Positions 51,212 to 62,921 of a stretch of 64,000 nt of DNA are shown here, piece by piece (the first letter of the stretch is position 1; every line of letters starts with the position of its first letter). Both the position numbers and the translations under genes were made by a program. Source of the stretch: Phragmites australis (taxonomy: Eukaryota; Streptophyta; Magnoliopsida; Poales; Poaceae); the NCBI RefSeq assembly GCF_958298935.1, contig NC_084922.1, positions 45,667,958 to 45,731,957 on the forward strand, written 5' to 3'. The notes below the pieces were generated by a model. That model was not told the origin of the DNA, did no database searches, and saw only the letters and a list, made by a program, of their open reading frames with translations.

Positions 51212-53548
51212 ATGGCCGGTCGTGAGAGATTTGTTCCTCGTCGCGGGGGCGTCGGCTCTGGCCGCTACCGCCGCGGAGCTAGACTTGCTGGTGGCCGCGG
51301 AGGCTTCGGGAGAGGGCGAAATGGCAGATTCATCGATCCTCCACAGATCGACCAAGAGCAGTGGGGAAAATAGAGGGAGGACGAGAGGCAACAAGGGAAA
51401 AGCAACCTGGAATGGGAGATGGCTGCAGACCCCCAATCCCATCAAGGAGAGACCTCAAAAGGCAAAGAAGTGAGACAAGATCAGCCGGAACTCAGGGGGG
51501 ATAGGGATGGCGAGGGTAAGTCAGACAACCCCATCAGAAATGTTCAGATCCATGCTGATGGTGCTGGAAGGTTACAGGATGTCCCTCTGAGAAATCCTTG
51601 GGAGCTTATCGCACCTTTTTGTGGCTCAGCTGTCCCTGGGCTTGGCTTCTACTTGATCCCTGCTGGATCTAGTGACAAAAAGACCCGGGACATGGCGAGC
51701 TGTGCTTTGATCACTATCAAGGAGGGAATTGTCACTGCTAGGCAAATTGAGAATGAATTTAGAACCCTTGCCGGGCCCAGCTCCACTTGGAGATGGTATG
51801 CCAAGAAAGTGAGTGACAAACAATTCCAGCTGAGGTTTCCATCTGAGAAGAAAGTGGAGGAGCTATCACACTTCTTGGAAATGAGAATGAGAATTGTTCC
51901 AACGGCAATCATCAAAGTTAGCCAGTGGAACTCCTCTGCTGGTTCCAAAGGAGCTCTTGAAATGGCTTGGTTTAGAATCAAAGGTATACCCCTTGACAAA
52001 AGAGACGCTACTACTATTTGCTATGTAGCCTCCTTGGTGGGCTTGGCAATGGAGGTGGACAGTGAAAACCTCGGTAAATTTGAATATGTCAGATCAAAAA
52101 TTGCTTGTAAGGCTGTGAATAAAGTGCCGCAGTGGTGGAAGGTGTGCTTGATTTTCATATTTATGACTTTCTCTTCCAAAGAGAAGTCCCCCAGGAAGGT
52201 GCTACTAATGTTGCTGGAAACAAATGGGTTAGGGTGGATAAGGACAAACCTGACCAGCCTTCCCCTAAGAAGCCTAAGCCCTCTGGTCACTGGGAAAAGC
52301 CAAAAAATAAGGAAGAGCCTACTCAGCAGGGAGGTAAGTCTGAGCCTCCTGTAAGGAAGCTTTTGGCAGATGCCCAGAAAACTTACAGCTACATGTGCCC
52401 ATCTCCTACCCCTGCAGCTGACATTGGTAAAGGAAAAGCTATAGAGGTTTCTCCTAGTGAGGAAGAGGAAAGTGATGAAGGACTATTAATTGGGGACATC
52501 ATTGCCCCAAGGGGTGAATCCTTGATGATTGATAAAACTAATGACCACATGGCAAATGAGGAAACTAGGAAGCTTTGGGCTATTCAAATGACAACTTCTG
52601 GAACTACTGTTATCAATGAATATGGTTCTAACTGGTCCAAATCTAAGTATGATTCTTTGGCTGCAGTGGAGGCCAAGAGAGCCATCACTACTGGGGAAAT
52701 GGAGAAAAGAAAGAAAAAAAAACCCTGTCCTTGAGGACACCTCTGCTGAGACCAAAGAGATGTTGGAGCCCTCTGTGCTAAAAAATGAGAGTGCTGATGG
52801 GAAAGAAACAGTCTCTTTCAGCACTGAGGGAGGAACCGACGAGTCAACCATGGAAATCAGCCAAGATGAAGCGGAACAGCAGAAACAAACTAAAGCTGAG
52901 GCTGTTGCTAGGGTGGAGGAAGACTGCCTGCAGGTGGATCAGTCCTTGCCAGTGGGGGCTGAAAAGGATCATGACAAATGTAGCAATCAAGTCAGGCAGA
53001 GCGAGAGAATTCAAAATCAGACACACAATTGCAGGAATATTGCTGATAAAGCCTCTCTTTTGGCTAAGAGGAAAAATCTCGAAGGTACATCCTTTTCTGA
53101 GTTTAACTCCTTTGCTGTTTTCAATAATTTAGAATTGATGTCTAGAGCTAGAGCAATGGGTATAAATATTTCTGTCAATGACTTGCAAAAATTTGATGTT
53201 ATTAAGGATTTGGAGGTGGCAAGGCAAAACCTGAAAGTCAGGAATGCTATGGAGGATCAAGAATCATCTGTTATTGAGCAAGTTGACCAAAATACTCTCC
53301 CCTTTGAGGAGCAGTTAACTCTATGTCTAGCATCTGAGGAATCTGACAAAGAGGGTTTCCAACTTGTCTCATCTAGGAAAAAGAAGAAGAATCATAAAAG
53401 TCTGAGTAAACAAAAGGTTAATAGGTGTACCAGAAAAGTAAAAAGCCAATCTCTTGATGGCGAAATTACTTCTGAAGGAGAGACCCCCATGATTTGCGCT
53501 GGGTGGAATCTTAGAAAAAGGCCAATTAACAAACCAAAGTATAAATAA
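51212..53548 (+). pseudogene. LINE ORF1 (nucleic-acid-binding protein), broken
   Basis: It starts MAGRERFVPRRGG with an Arg/Gly-rich part (RGARLAGGRGGFGRGRNGRF). The middle holds a DUF4283-like domain (TWRWYAKKVSDKQFQLRFPS, LEMAWFRIKGIP). A long acidic, Glu/Lys-rich tail follows, ending KRPINKPKYK. Breaks are TAG at 51371-51373, a one-base loss near 52125 (VPQWWK in place of VPPVVEGVLDF) and a frameshift in the A run near 52715. No CCHC knuckle is visible. The stop TAA at 53546-53548 overlaps the ORF2 start. Confidence 0.75.
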
Positions 53549-56500
53549 TGATAGAAATCTTTTGGAATTGTAGAGGGGTTTCCAAAAAACTGGAGACTTT
53601 CTTGAGGGACTTGATACAGGAACAGCACGCTGATTTCATTGGATTGCAAGAAACAATGAGGAACAAATTTGGGAACAAATTTTTTAGAAAAATTGATGCT
53701 AGGAAATCCTATGCTTGGCACTGGCTACCCTCTTCTGGTAGGTTAGGTGGCCTCTTATGTGGCATAAATTTGGATAGTTTCGATGTGGATGCTTTCTCTT
53801 CGGGAAAGGCTCACATCCTGGCCTCTGTGACTGATAAAAGGTCTAGTAAGAAATGGACTATTGCCAATGTGTATAGTCCTGCTCAAGAATAAGATAAAGA
53901 GCAATTCCTCCTCGAATTGTCTAACATTTGTCAAGCCAACAAACTTCCCATGATAATTGGTGAAGATTTTAATATTATTAGATTCAGCTCTGAAAAGAAT
54001 AAAAAATTTCAAGAAAACAAAGTCTCTGATATGTTCAATGCCATTATAAACTCTTATGAACTCAGAGAGCTATTTATGTCTGGTGGCAAATACACTTGGA
54101 GTAATAATAGGGTGAGCCCCATATTGAAAAAATTGGATAGAATCCTGATGAATAAAGATTGGGAACAGATGTTTCCCCTTTCTACCCTTCAAAAGATCCC
54201 AAGATATACCTCTGATCATAACCCACTAGTGTTGAACACTGGAGATGACACTAAGAAACAAGCAAAACCTTTTTGTTTTGAGTTGACATGGCTCTCCCAC
54301 GCTGACTTCAGGCCAAAAGTTGCGGAAATACAGGGTAAACCAGTGACTGCTAAATCTAGCTTGGAGGTTTGGGCGATTAAAGAAAAAAGGGTCAAAAAAT
54401 TTCTGAAAGGGTGGAGAGACAATATTAGAGGCCAGACCAGAAGAAAGAAGAAAAATCTCAATGATGAATTACTTAGCCTTGAAAAGCTAGAGGAAGATGA
54501 TACTCTTAATGAGAACCAACTCAGAAGAAAAAGTGAGATCCAATTAGAGCTGATGCACATGTTGGAAGAAGAAGAAATATATTGGAATAAAAGATCTAAC
54601 TCGAGGTGGCTGATGAAGGGGGACAATAACACTAAATTTTTCCATAGAATAGCTAATGGCAAAAAAAGGAAGAATACTATCTTCTGCCTCCAGCAGGAAG
54701 ATAGGATTATATAAGGTGATGAGGCCTTACTGCAGCATGCTACTGACTACTACAAACAGCTCTTTGGTCCTGGTGACAAACCTCTCTTCAAGCTTGATGC
54801 AAATTGCTGGGGTGATGATGAAAAAATCAATGTTGAGGAAAATATTTCATTGACCAAACCTTTCACAGTGGAGGAAGTTAAAGCTGCTGTCATCTATATG
54901 GAGAAAAATACAGCTCCTGGGCCTGACCACTTACCCATTGAGTTCTACCAACAATGCTGGGACATCATTGAGCTAGATCTCATGAATCTGTTCCATGCCT
55001 TTTATGAACATGATTTAGACATCTGCAGACTAAATTACGGGACTATTACTCTCCTTCCAAAACTAAAAGAGGCTAATAAAATTCAACAATATAGACCCAT
55101 TTGCCTCCTAAATGTCAGTTATAAGATATTCACTAAGGTGCTGACCTTGAGGCTCGAAAAATGCATGCACAGGTTGATTGAAAAGTGCCAGAATGCATTT
55201 ATCAAGGACAGAAATATAATGGAGGGGATTATGTGTCTTCATGAGATCCTGCATGACACTAGAATAAAAAAGAAGAAAGGCTTGGTGCTGAAACTTGACT
55301 TTGAAAAAGCATATGATAAGGCCAATTGGGAGCTCCTCTTCAGTTGTCTTGAACAAAGGGGGTTCAGTGAGAAGTGGTGCAAATGGATGAGAGTAGTTGT
55401 AACTCGTGGCACCCTCAGTGTTAAAGTTAATGGAAACTTGGGGCCTTATTTTCAGAGCAAAAAAGGTGTTAGACAAGGGGATCCTTTATCCCTCTTCCTT
55501 TTCAATATAGCTGCTGATACACTTGCTAAAATGATTGCTATGGCCAAAAAAATCACCTCATCAAGGGTTTGATTCCTAATTATATTGAGGATGGGGTAGC
55601 TATTTTGCAATATACGGATGACACTATAATTCTCTTGAAAGACAATGAAGAAATGGCAATTAACTTGAAGTTGCTCCTTTACAATTATGAAGCTATGTCT
55701 GGCCTCAAAATTAATTTTCAAAAGAGTGAAGTTCTCATGATAGGCCCAGAGGAGGAAAAAAAAAAACAATTTTACGCTGAAATGTTCAACTATGCCACTG
55801 GTGAGTGGCCTATTAAGTATCTGGGAGTCCCAGTTTCTAGCAGTAAACTCCTTGTGTCACACTGGCTTCCCTTGGATGAAAAATTAGTTAAAAGACTAGA
55901 TGGCTGGCAGGGCAGCTCTCTGTCCCTTGCAGAACCACCCTGGTTAATTCTAGCCTAAGCAGTGTGCCCATTTACCATATGTCCATGTACCTCCTTCCTA
56001 AAACTATACATGAGAAAATGGATAAAACTAAGAAGAAATTCTTTTGGCAAGGAGGCAGGACCAAAAAAAGATATCATCTGATTAAGTGGGATAAAGTGTA
56101 TAGTCCAAAAATAAAATGGGGTCTAGGTATACAGAACCTAAGAAAGCTTAATACCAGCTTGCTTTGCAAATGGTGGTGGAAACTGGAGTGTGATAATGGT
56201 ATGTGGCAACAGATTGTGAAAAAAAAGTACATCACAGATAAATGCATCTCCCAAATAAAACCAAACCCTAAGTATTCCCCTGTGTGGAATGACTTACTAA
56301 GGGTGAAGCACCTGTACTTGGCCGGCAGAAAAATGAAAATCGGGAATAGTGAAAAAACTGATTTTTGGAGAGATGCATGGTGTGGTGAAGTTTCCTTCTT
56401 TCACAAGTTTAGGGGACTTTTCGAGATATGTAATGACCAAAATCTGTCTGTATCTGCTGCTGCAAGTAAACATTGGAATTTATCATATAGAAGATGGCTT

Positions 56501-57253
56501 AATGAAGGGCTTCAATGCCAACTGAGAAGGTTGAGGGATGTTCTGATGACATGTGCTCTGTCCTATGAGGAGGACATGCCTATTTGGCTTTGGGGAAGGG
56601 CTGTGAAGTTTTCTATGAGATCAATGTACAATCACTTATGCAGGACTCAGGTTGGCTTGCATAATGGCATAATTTGGAAAGCAAAGATCCCTCTGAAAAT
56701 CAAAATATTCATATGGTTGGTGTATCAAAATGCCATACTTACCAAAGATAACCTTATTAGAAGGAAATGGAAAGGGAACCCAAATTGTATGTTCTGTTGT
56801 GAGCCTGAGGGCATCAATCATTTGTTCTTTGGGTGCTCTATAGCTAGGTATATCTGGAGTTTGATTGGTTCGGTCATTGGGGCTAACTGCCGCCCAGAAA
56901 AGTTTGAGCAGTACTTTATTTGGGTCAAGCATTTCCTCCCTGGTGGGGAATCCATTTATTTGACGAGCTTAGCGGCTGTTGTATGGGCCATCTGGAGAAT
57001 GAGGAATAGAGTGGTGTTCGATAATAAACCTGTTCGATCTCCTACTGAGATCGTGTGTTGTATTTGTTCCTTTCTGCGCTATTGGGCAGGTCTACATGAT
57101 GGTCGGCACAAAGTTGTGTTGGAGGTGGGAGCGCAGGCCCTGCAGGAAACGGCGCTTTTCTTTCACCCCAAGAAGCAGGACGACTCCACTATGGCGGCCA
57201 GAGGTCAGAGAACAGAGAATGTCACAAACGATGCTGTCATCGAGAGCAACTAA
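53548..57253 (+). pseudogene. LINE ORF2 (endonuclease and reverse transcriptase), broken
   Basis: Start MIEIFWNCRGVSKKLE. The endonuclease has NCRG, LQET, GEDFN and SDHNP catalytic blocks (53548-54235). The RT has APGPDHLPIEFYQ, YRPICLLNVSYK, LKLDFEKAYD, GVRQGDPLS and catalytic QYTDD (about 55609-55623). The zf-RVT tail has CMFCCEPEGINHLFFGC near 56790. Breaks are TAA at 53890-53892, TAA at 54712-54714, a one-A loss at the KKNHLIKG site near 55550 and a frameshift near 55925. All pieces remain collinear, so few mutations separate it from an intact ORF. Confidence 0.85.
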
Positions 57254-57274
57254 TGGGCTGGCGTGGAGAGCAGG

Positions 57275-58898
57275 TGAAAGGATCGAATGGCCCAAGAGGG
57301 GGGTGAATTGAGTGCTAATTAAAACTTCTACCGCTTTCTAAAACAAATAACAACCTTAGCCTAGATAAAAGAGAATGCAACTACGTGATTTAAACTAGGA
57401 CAAGGCAACTAAACAAGCAAGATAACTAAGATAGAGAACGGTAAAAAGAAAGACTTGCAAGAACCAAGATACTCAAAGTAAAATGCGGGAATGTAAATAG
57501 TTGGAGAAGAGAACACCAATTTTTTCCCGAGGTTTCGAGAAGTTGGCACTTCCCCCTAGTCCTCGTTGGAGCATCCACCAAGGGTGTAGCTTCCCCTTGA
57601 GTCACCAAGACTCAAGTGCTCCCTCTTGATTGCCCCTTCTCCATCTCCTGATTAGCGGGCATCAAACCAAGTACATCATCTCTTCCCGGGGCTCCCACAA
57701 GTCCTCCAAGAGCTCACCGAGAACACCTTCGATCAGCAAGACCGTCTAGGTGTTGCCAACCACCAAGAGTAACAAGCTTCAAGCTTCACTTGACAAAAGA
57801 TAAAGCCTAGACAACAGCTAGATGCACACTTGTTACTCTCCAAGCACTAAAGATATCCTTAATCTTCAACTAAGAACTGGAAATTAAACACAAGTGCTCT
57901 CTCTTGCTTCTAAATGACACACCAAGTGTATGAGCTGCTGTAGGGTCGCAAGAGCAACTTATGAGTCCAAATGAGTGGGTATTTATAGGCTAAGGATCAA
58001 GAATTAGCCGTTGCCTAACAACCCAGAATTTTTCTTAACGTCGGAAGGTCCGGTGTGAATAACTCTCTCCACATCGGAATATCCGGTGCTAATACCCCTG
58101 ACAGAATAGCCGTTAACTGTTCCATTAGCCGTTAAAGCTCCGGCGTTTCATCCAAACTAACGACGGATCATCCGACGCATTGAAACCGGCCAGATGATAG
58201 TTTGCAACCTCTCTGTATAAAATCATCCGGCGTTTACTCTTCACTACGCCGGACCATCCGGCGTGTAGAATCAAGCCAAGACTGCACTGCAAATATTGCT
58301 CCAGTGATCTCACCACTCGAACGCTGGACCATCCGGCGTGGACTTCAACAATTTTACAACTCAGAACTCTTAGGAAATTGCTCCGGTGCTGACAACAATT
58401 TTGGCGCCGGACCATCCTAACCAAGCTAAAGAATTCTGCCGACCTCGACCAAAATAAACTCCGGTGAGTACTCTTCATACAGAGGATCATCCGGTGAGTT
58501 GAATTTTCGGTGACACTGAACCAAAAGCTTGTATGACCAACCTATCTCTAGAAATTCACAAGTGTGCATTAACTATGTCTAGACTCATCTAGGTTAAGCT
58601 ACAACTCTTAACCCCCTTTATAGTACGGTCAAAAGACTAAAAAGAAATAGAATCTATACTACTCTAAGTGTCCTTCATCTCCTTGTGACACTTAGAACTA
58701 GAAGATACTTAATCTTCATGCATCGATCCTTTGATCGTCCGTATAAGCGCTTAAAGGGCCAAGAGTATCAAAGCATCATTGTGAACTAAGTTTTTCTTTT
58801 TCTCTGATACTATTCAAAACGCATACGTTAGTCACAATGATACGGTTGTCATTAATCACCGAAACGCTTACCTCTTACCTAGGGGCCTAGATGCTACA
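57275..58898 (-). mobile_element. Solo LTR in LINE 3' UTR, TSD GCAGG
   Basis: Ends are TGAAAGGATCGAATGG and GGCCTAGATGCTACA, with GCAGG at 57270-57274 and 58899-58903. The LINE 3' UTR continues without loss on both sides, which confirms the limits. The 1,624-bp body has the same architecture as the copies at 21755 and 35403: (A)GAGGGGGGTGAATT start, CACCAAG-rich middle, a GGGTATTTATAGGC block (minus-strand TATA near 57970) and CCGGCG/CCGGTG palindromes at 58040-58500. The sequence is a distinct subfamily. Confidence 0.9.
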
Positions 58899-59227
58899 GC
58901 AGGAGGGTCTCTGGAGGTTTCAGCTCCTTGGCGTGGAGGCTTTTGGCTCAGCTCCTGGGCGTGATGGCTTTCGTGTAGTTTGTAGCTGGTCCTTTATCTG
59001 GCGCCGTTGTTTGATCATGGTTGCTTTTATTTGCTTCTCGATGCGGCTGTGGTGGTTAGAAGGCAGCCCTAGGTGCTGTGTTAGTATTGTTGTTCGCTCT
59101 ACCTTTGAGCTTAGCTCGTTTTGCTGTAATTATCTTGGACCGGGGGAACAGATAGGTTGTAATTTCGTTGCCTAAGCGTAATGAAATTCAGGGTTAACCC
59201 GTTCTGGAAAAAATTACACACTTCAGT

Positions 59228-60381
59228 AAAAGTAAACTTTGGCAAAGCTCAAGGTTGGAGCTATTAAAATACAGTTTCAGGGAAGATCATTCTTTAAGGC
59301 ATTAAGCAATTAAAATATGACTTACTTGGATTTCAAGAGGATGACCATGTATTTCCATCCTCCTGTCTATCATGCATGATCCATCTGCAACCAATAAAGT
59401 CGGGAACATGTCGAACCCATCAGACAAACACAAACTCAGTATCAGCTTAATTCCTATTTGCACATCAGACAAACACAAGCTCGGTATATTTTATCCTGCA
59501 TGAAAACTATGGGAAAAAATTAGATCTTTTTACTCCACTAATTTTCAGACCTCTCCTTATTTATTATTGGTTCACGTATCTGTCTATGTCCTTGCCAAAT
59601 ATCACGAGATGGATCCATTATGCATTTTTTTCTTTGTTGGTAAATTAAAGATGGTGGTTGGGATTGCTAGTTTCATACAGATTATAAAAGAGAAAGATTG
59701 TATCATGGACCACCATGCCTTCTTTGCTCAACTATCTCTAGTTTTCCAAAATTCACTCAATAAATAAAGGTGATTCATGACTTTCGAAAGAGCTAGGAAG
59801 TCCCTAAATGCAAATGTCAACGTAAGATTTATTAGTGCCAAGCATTTCTCAAGTCGACTTAACTAATCTTTGAATTCAAAATGACCTTTACTTTGCCTGA
59901 TTCTTTTTGACAATTTCACCAAAACTCCTTTTGATCTAATTACTTGCATGGATCCAAACTCCAATGTCTGAAGAGACTGTCCAAATTGTGCACCAGCCTT
60001 ACAACTACATAAGCGTAAGTTGCAGCAAGGCAAAATTTCTATAAGACAAGTAGAAAATAGAGCAATGGACCCTCACTGAACTCATACCTTTTCAATATGA
60101 GATGAGATAGTGTGGTAGTACATACTGGATAGGAATAAAGAGTATTATCCGGCAGGCTTACAAAGAGATAATCATTTTAAACACCAACCCCTCAACAAAC
60201 CAACCCCCACCAACTGAGATCACTTTCACTCTCTAATTAGAACTTTAACCTCAATACCAACCTTCCCTTGTATGTCGGCATCCACAATCCCCATTTAACA
60301 AACACATAGCATTGTCCGAAAAGAAATGAATACAAACAGGGAAAAAAAATCAAGCAGTAAAAAGGGATAGTAGACACTAAC
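59228..60381. other. Spacer
   Basis: No gene recognised, except the possible exon at 59326-59384. Confidence 0.4.
59326..59384 (-). other. Candidate isolated exon
   Basis: On the minus strand GGTTGCAG precedes, and GTAAGTC follows, a 59-base open stretch that reads (x)[19 protein letters not shown] in one frame. The splice sites are good and the peptide looks protein-like, but I do not recognise the family and no neighbouring exon was found. Confidence 0.25.
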
Positions 60382-60870
60382 TGTAACCTCAATAGGCACC
60401 CTCTTGTCGATGCGGTGCTGGTAGTATAGGTCGACGCAGTCAACGCCGAGCCACTTGAGGCTGCCCTCAACGCGGCCTGCATGTACGCCGGGTCATCACG
60501 GATCTCTCGTTTTCCATTAGCAAATGAGATGCCAAACTTTGTGGCCAGATCCACCTTGTCGCTCACCCTGCCTTGCAGCGCCTGCTCACGGGCATTACAT
60601 CGAACGCCTTCAGTGCAAGCTGCAAAGCAAAAAAAAAAAACCCAGCAAAGGTCCAAATTTTGAGCCGACCTTACCGAGGAGGATCTTGTTGATGTGCGGC
60701 CGTACATGTCGGAGGTGTCGAGGAAGGTGATGCCGGCGGTGACGGCATGACGGATGAGCGCGATCATGTCCACCTCGGGCTTTGGCGGGGCCGTAGAAGG
60801 CTGACATGTCCATGAAGTCGAGGCCCTGCGCGGAAAGCTCCAGTCCCTGCGAGCGGCAGCCGAGGCAAGA
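60382..60870 (-). pseudogene. Aldo-keto reductase relic, two exons
   Basis: NADP-dependent oxidoreductase family, similar to plant perakine-reductase/auxin-induced AKRs. Exon one (about 60670-60870) reads SQGLELSAQGLDFMDMSAFY, then shifts frame to PEVDMIALIRHAVTAGITFL and DTSDMYG, then shifts back to HINKILLGK. Exon two (60382-60581) reads ALQGRVSDKVDLATKFGIS and [18 protein letters not shown], then shifts to [20 protein letters not shown] and RVPIEVT. At least three indels are present, and all later exons of the roughly 340-residue family are missing. It is a truncated pseudogene. Confidence 0.82.
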
Positions 60871-61090
60871 TGCTCACCGCTGTTCTTGGGAGTTGCTGGC
60901 CGGCGTTGTGGTGATATTTTTAGCTTATTTTTGGTGCCGGCCGTGCGTGTGGTGGTGCGGATGGGGGCATTTGGGGAAGAGCGGGGTCGCGGTGGCGAAG
61001 TCGCGACCGCCACAGCGGCGCAGGGCGGCAGCGCGGAGGTCGCGAGCCGGCGTGCGGGGCAATGGCACACGCCAAAATGCCACTCTACCA

Positions 61091-61898
61091 AAACTTCACT
61101 CCCATTTGCCACCCGGCCCGCATGTCAGTGAAATCGGATGAACAGTAAAACCGGGAGCTGAAAACAGTACCTACAGTTAAAATTCTTGTGTAATTCAAAC
61201 TAAAAATGCCAAAAAATGTGCCAATTTTTTACCTGCTCTATAATTCATAAGCAACCCATTTTAACTGAATTGACCTAAAAATCTCATGTAGAATTCAAAC
61301 TAAAATTCTCCAAAATATGTTAGTTTTGTAACTTCTAGCAATTTTTAAGGCCTTACAAAAATTCCAAAAAAATTGGTAAAAATCACTAATATTCCTCTAA
61401 TGTGATTTACTAATTTATAAAATTATCTCTCACCCTAGGTTGTAAGGTGAAAAGGTGAGTTCCTTTGTAATGCCCATTTATTATAATGTGATGTACTAAT
61501 TTATTAGTAATGCCTATTACAAAGGAGCTCACCTTTTCACTTATAACATAGGGTCTGAGATAATTTTAGAAATTAGTAAATCACATTAGAGGATTATTAG
61601 TGAATTTTACCAATTTTTTTTGGAATTTTGTAAGGCCTTAAAAATTGCTAGAAGTTACAAAAGTAGCACATTTTGGGGAATTTTAGTTTGAATTATACAC
61701 AAGATTTTTAGATCAATTCAGTTAAAATTGGTTGCTTATTAATTGTAGAGCATCTACAAAAATTGACACATTTTTTGGCATTTTTTCGTTTGAATTACAC
61801 AAGAATTTTAGCTGTAGGTACTGTTTTCAGCTCCCTGGCGTTTACTGTTCATCCGACTCACTGACATGCGGCCCCGGTGGCAAATGGGAGTGAAGTTT
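61091..61898. repeat. Long palindrome (foldback element), arms ~390 bp
   Basis: The left arm (61091 to about 61480) and right arm (about 61505-61898) are inverted copies with high identity. The outer 20+ bases (AAACTTCACTCCCATTTGCC) match perfectly. The spacer is about 25-30 bases, AT-rich. No open frame of note. One arm-type copy is also found at 19590-19830. No target duplication was seen. Confidence 0.85.
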
Positions 61899-62317
61899 CA
61901 GTACAAATTAGTTTCAATGTGCTTCCGGCTAGTCGATTCCTTGCTAGTGCGGCACATAGCCATAGGGAGCAGCGTTCTATGATGGCAGCAGGGACCTGGC
62001 GTGTAGCAAGGGCATCGTGCAGGCCTATAGCCGATTTGGTGCATGCACAATTGGGCAAGGTGGGACGGCAGGGGGCCCGGTACTTGGCAGTCTACAGGAC
62101 AGCGGCAAGGACGGGTGCGGCTGGGCGGCAGGGCTTCCGGCCATTGAATGGCGTGCAGGCTAGCAAGATGGGCGCGTGCAGGAGTAGGGCCGCATGTGGC
62201 CGGGGAGCACGGCAGCATGGCTGCATGAACGATGTGTTTTGGCGTGGTGCTGCACCTTCTCGTGCTTGTGCTTGCATGCATTCAGTGCATGTATGGCGGA
62301 CAAGGTCTCTGGCCATA
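61899..62317. other. Spacer
   Basis: Moderately GC-rich; open frames on both strands without recognisable domain. Confidence 0.4.
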
Positions 62318-62555
62318 CAGGGGCGGATCCAGGACCCGTGCTGGAGGGGCTGTAGCACGGGCTCGGCTCAGGAAGACAGAGGAAGATAGAGAAAAATTCA
62401 GAAAAAAAAATATCATTTTAGTCCACAAGCCTATTAAACCCAGAGAAAGAAAGAGAAAATTCAGAAAAATGTATCATTTTAACCCATAAACCATGAATTT
62501 GATCCAATAGTTAGAGGCTCAGCACCCCCTTAGTATTGGGCTGGATCCGCCCCTG
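62318..62555. mobile_element. hAT-like MITE
   Basis: Perfect 15-base inverted ends CAGGGGCGGATCCAG. The flanks TGGCCATA (62310-62317) and CTGGCCAA (62556-62563) share TGGCCA, an imperfect 8-bp-type duplication. Inside, two related units carry AGAAAAATTCAGAAAAA and TATCATTTTA. Confidence 0.7.
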
Positions 62556-62921
62556 CTGGCCAATCTCTGTTCAGCGCCATGGGCAGCGGAAGCAAGGCCT
62601 CCGGCCGATTCTCTTCCTCTGCCTGAGGACATCCACTTACTGGTGACGGCCGAACTACAATCGGCTCAGCATGGTTGGCGCATAAGCTCTATCCCTTCTT
62701 CATGGGCATCAATTACAAGTCACGCTCTAGCAAACATATCTATTTTCTAAAATAATATGTTTGTTTATTACACACATACTGTAGACTGTTCATGTCATGG
62801 CAAATTCATTCTGCATAGGACATATAGGCTAGGCCATAACTTGCCCGCATGATGTTGGTGTCGATGCAGTGTAAATCTATTTCGCTAGCTTGGTCTCCAT
62901 CAGAGCTTCATGCTGATAACG
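62556..62921 (-). other. Leader region of a minus-strand copia element
   Basis: No coding sequence recognised. Just inside the LTR at 62922 the minus strand reads CGTTATCAGCATGAAGCTC, a GTTATCAGCA-type primer-binding site, so this side is the internal side of the element. The body is missing. Confidence 0.45.

Larger units (their letters stand above)
51119..59212 (+). mobile_element. L1-type LINE retrotransposon, near full length, TSD 15 bp
   Basis: Flanked by a perfect 15-bp direct repeat ATTACACACTTCAGT at 51104-51118 and 59213-59227. It has two ORFs (ORF1, and ORF2 with endonuclease, reverse transcriptase and zinc-finger tail) and a 3' end AATGAAATTCAGGG...TTCTGGAAAAAA with a short A tail. 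A solo LTR (57275-58898) sits in its 3' UTR; without it and its duplicated TSD the LINE is about 6.46 kb. Stops and frameshifts make both ORFs defective. The intact duplication and 5' end suggest a fairly recent, complete insertion. Confidence 0.93.
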
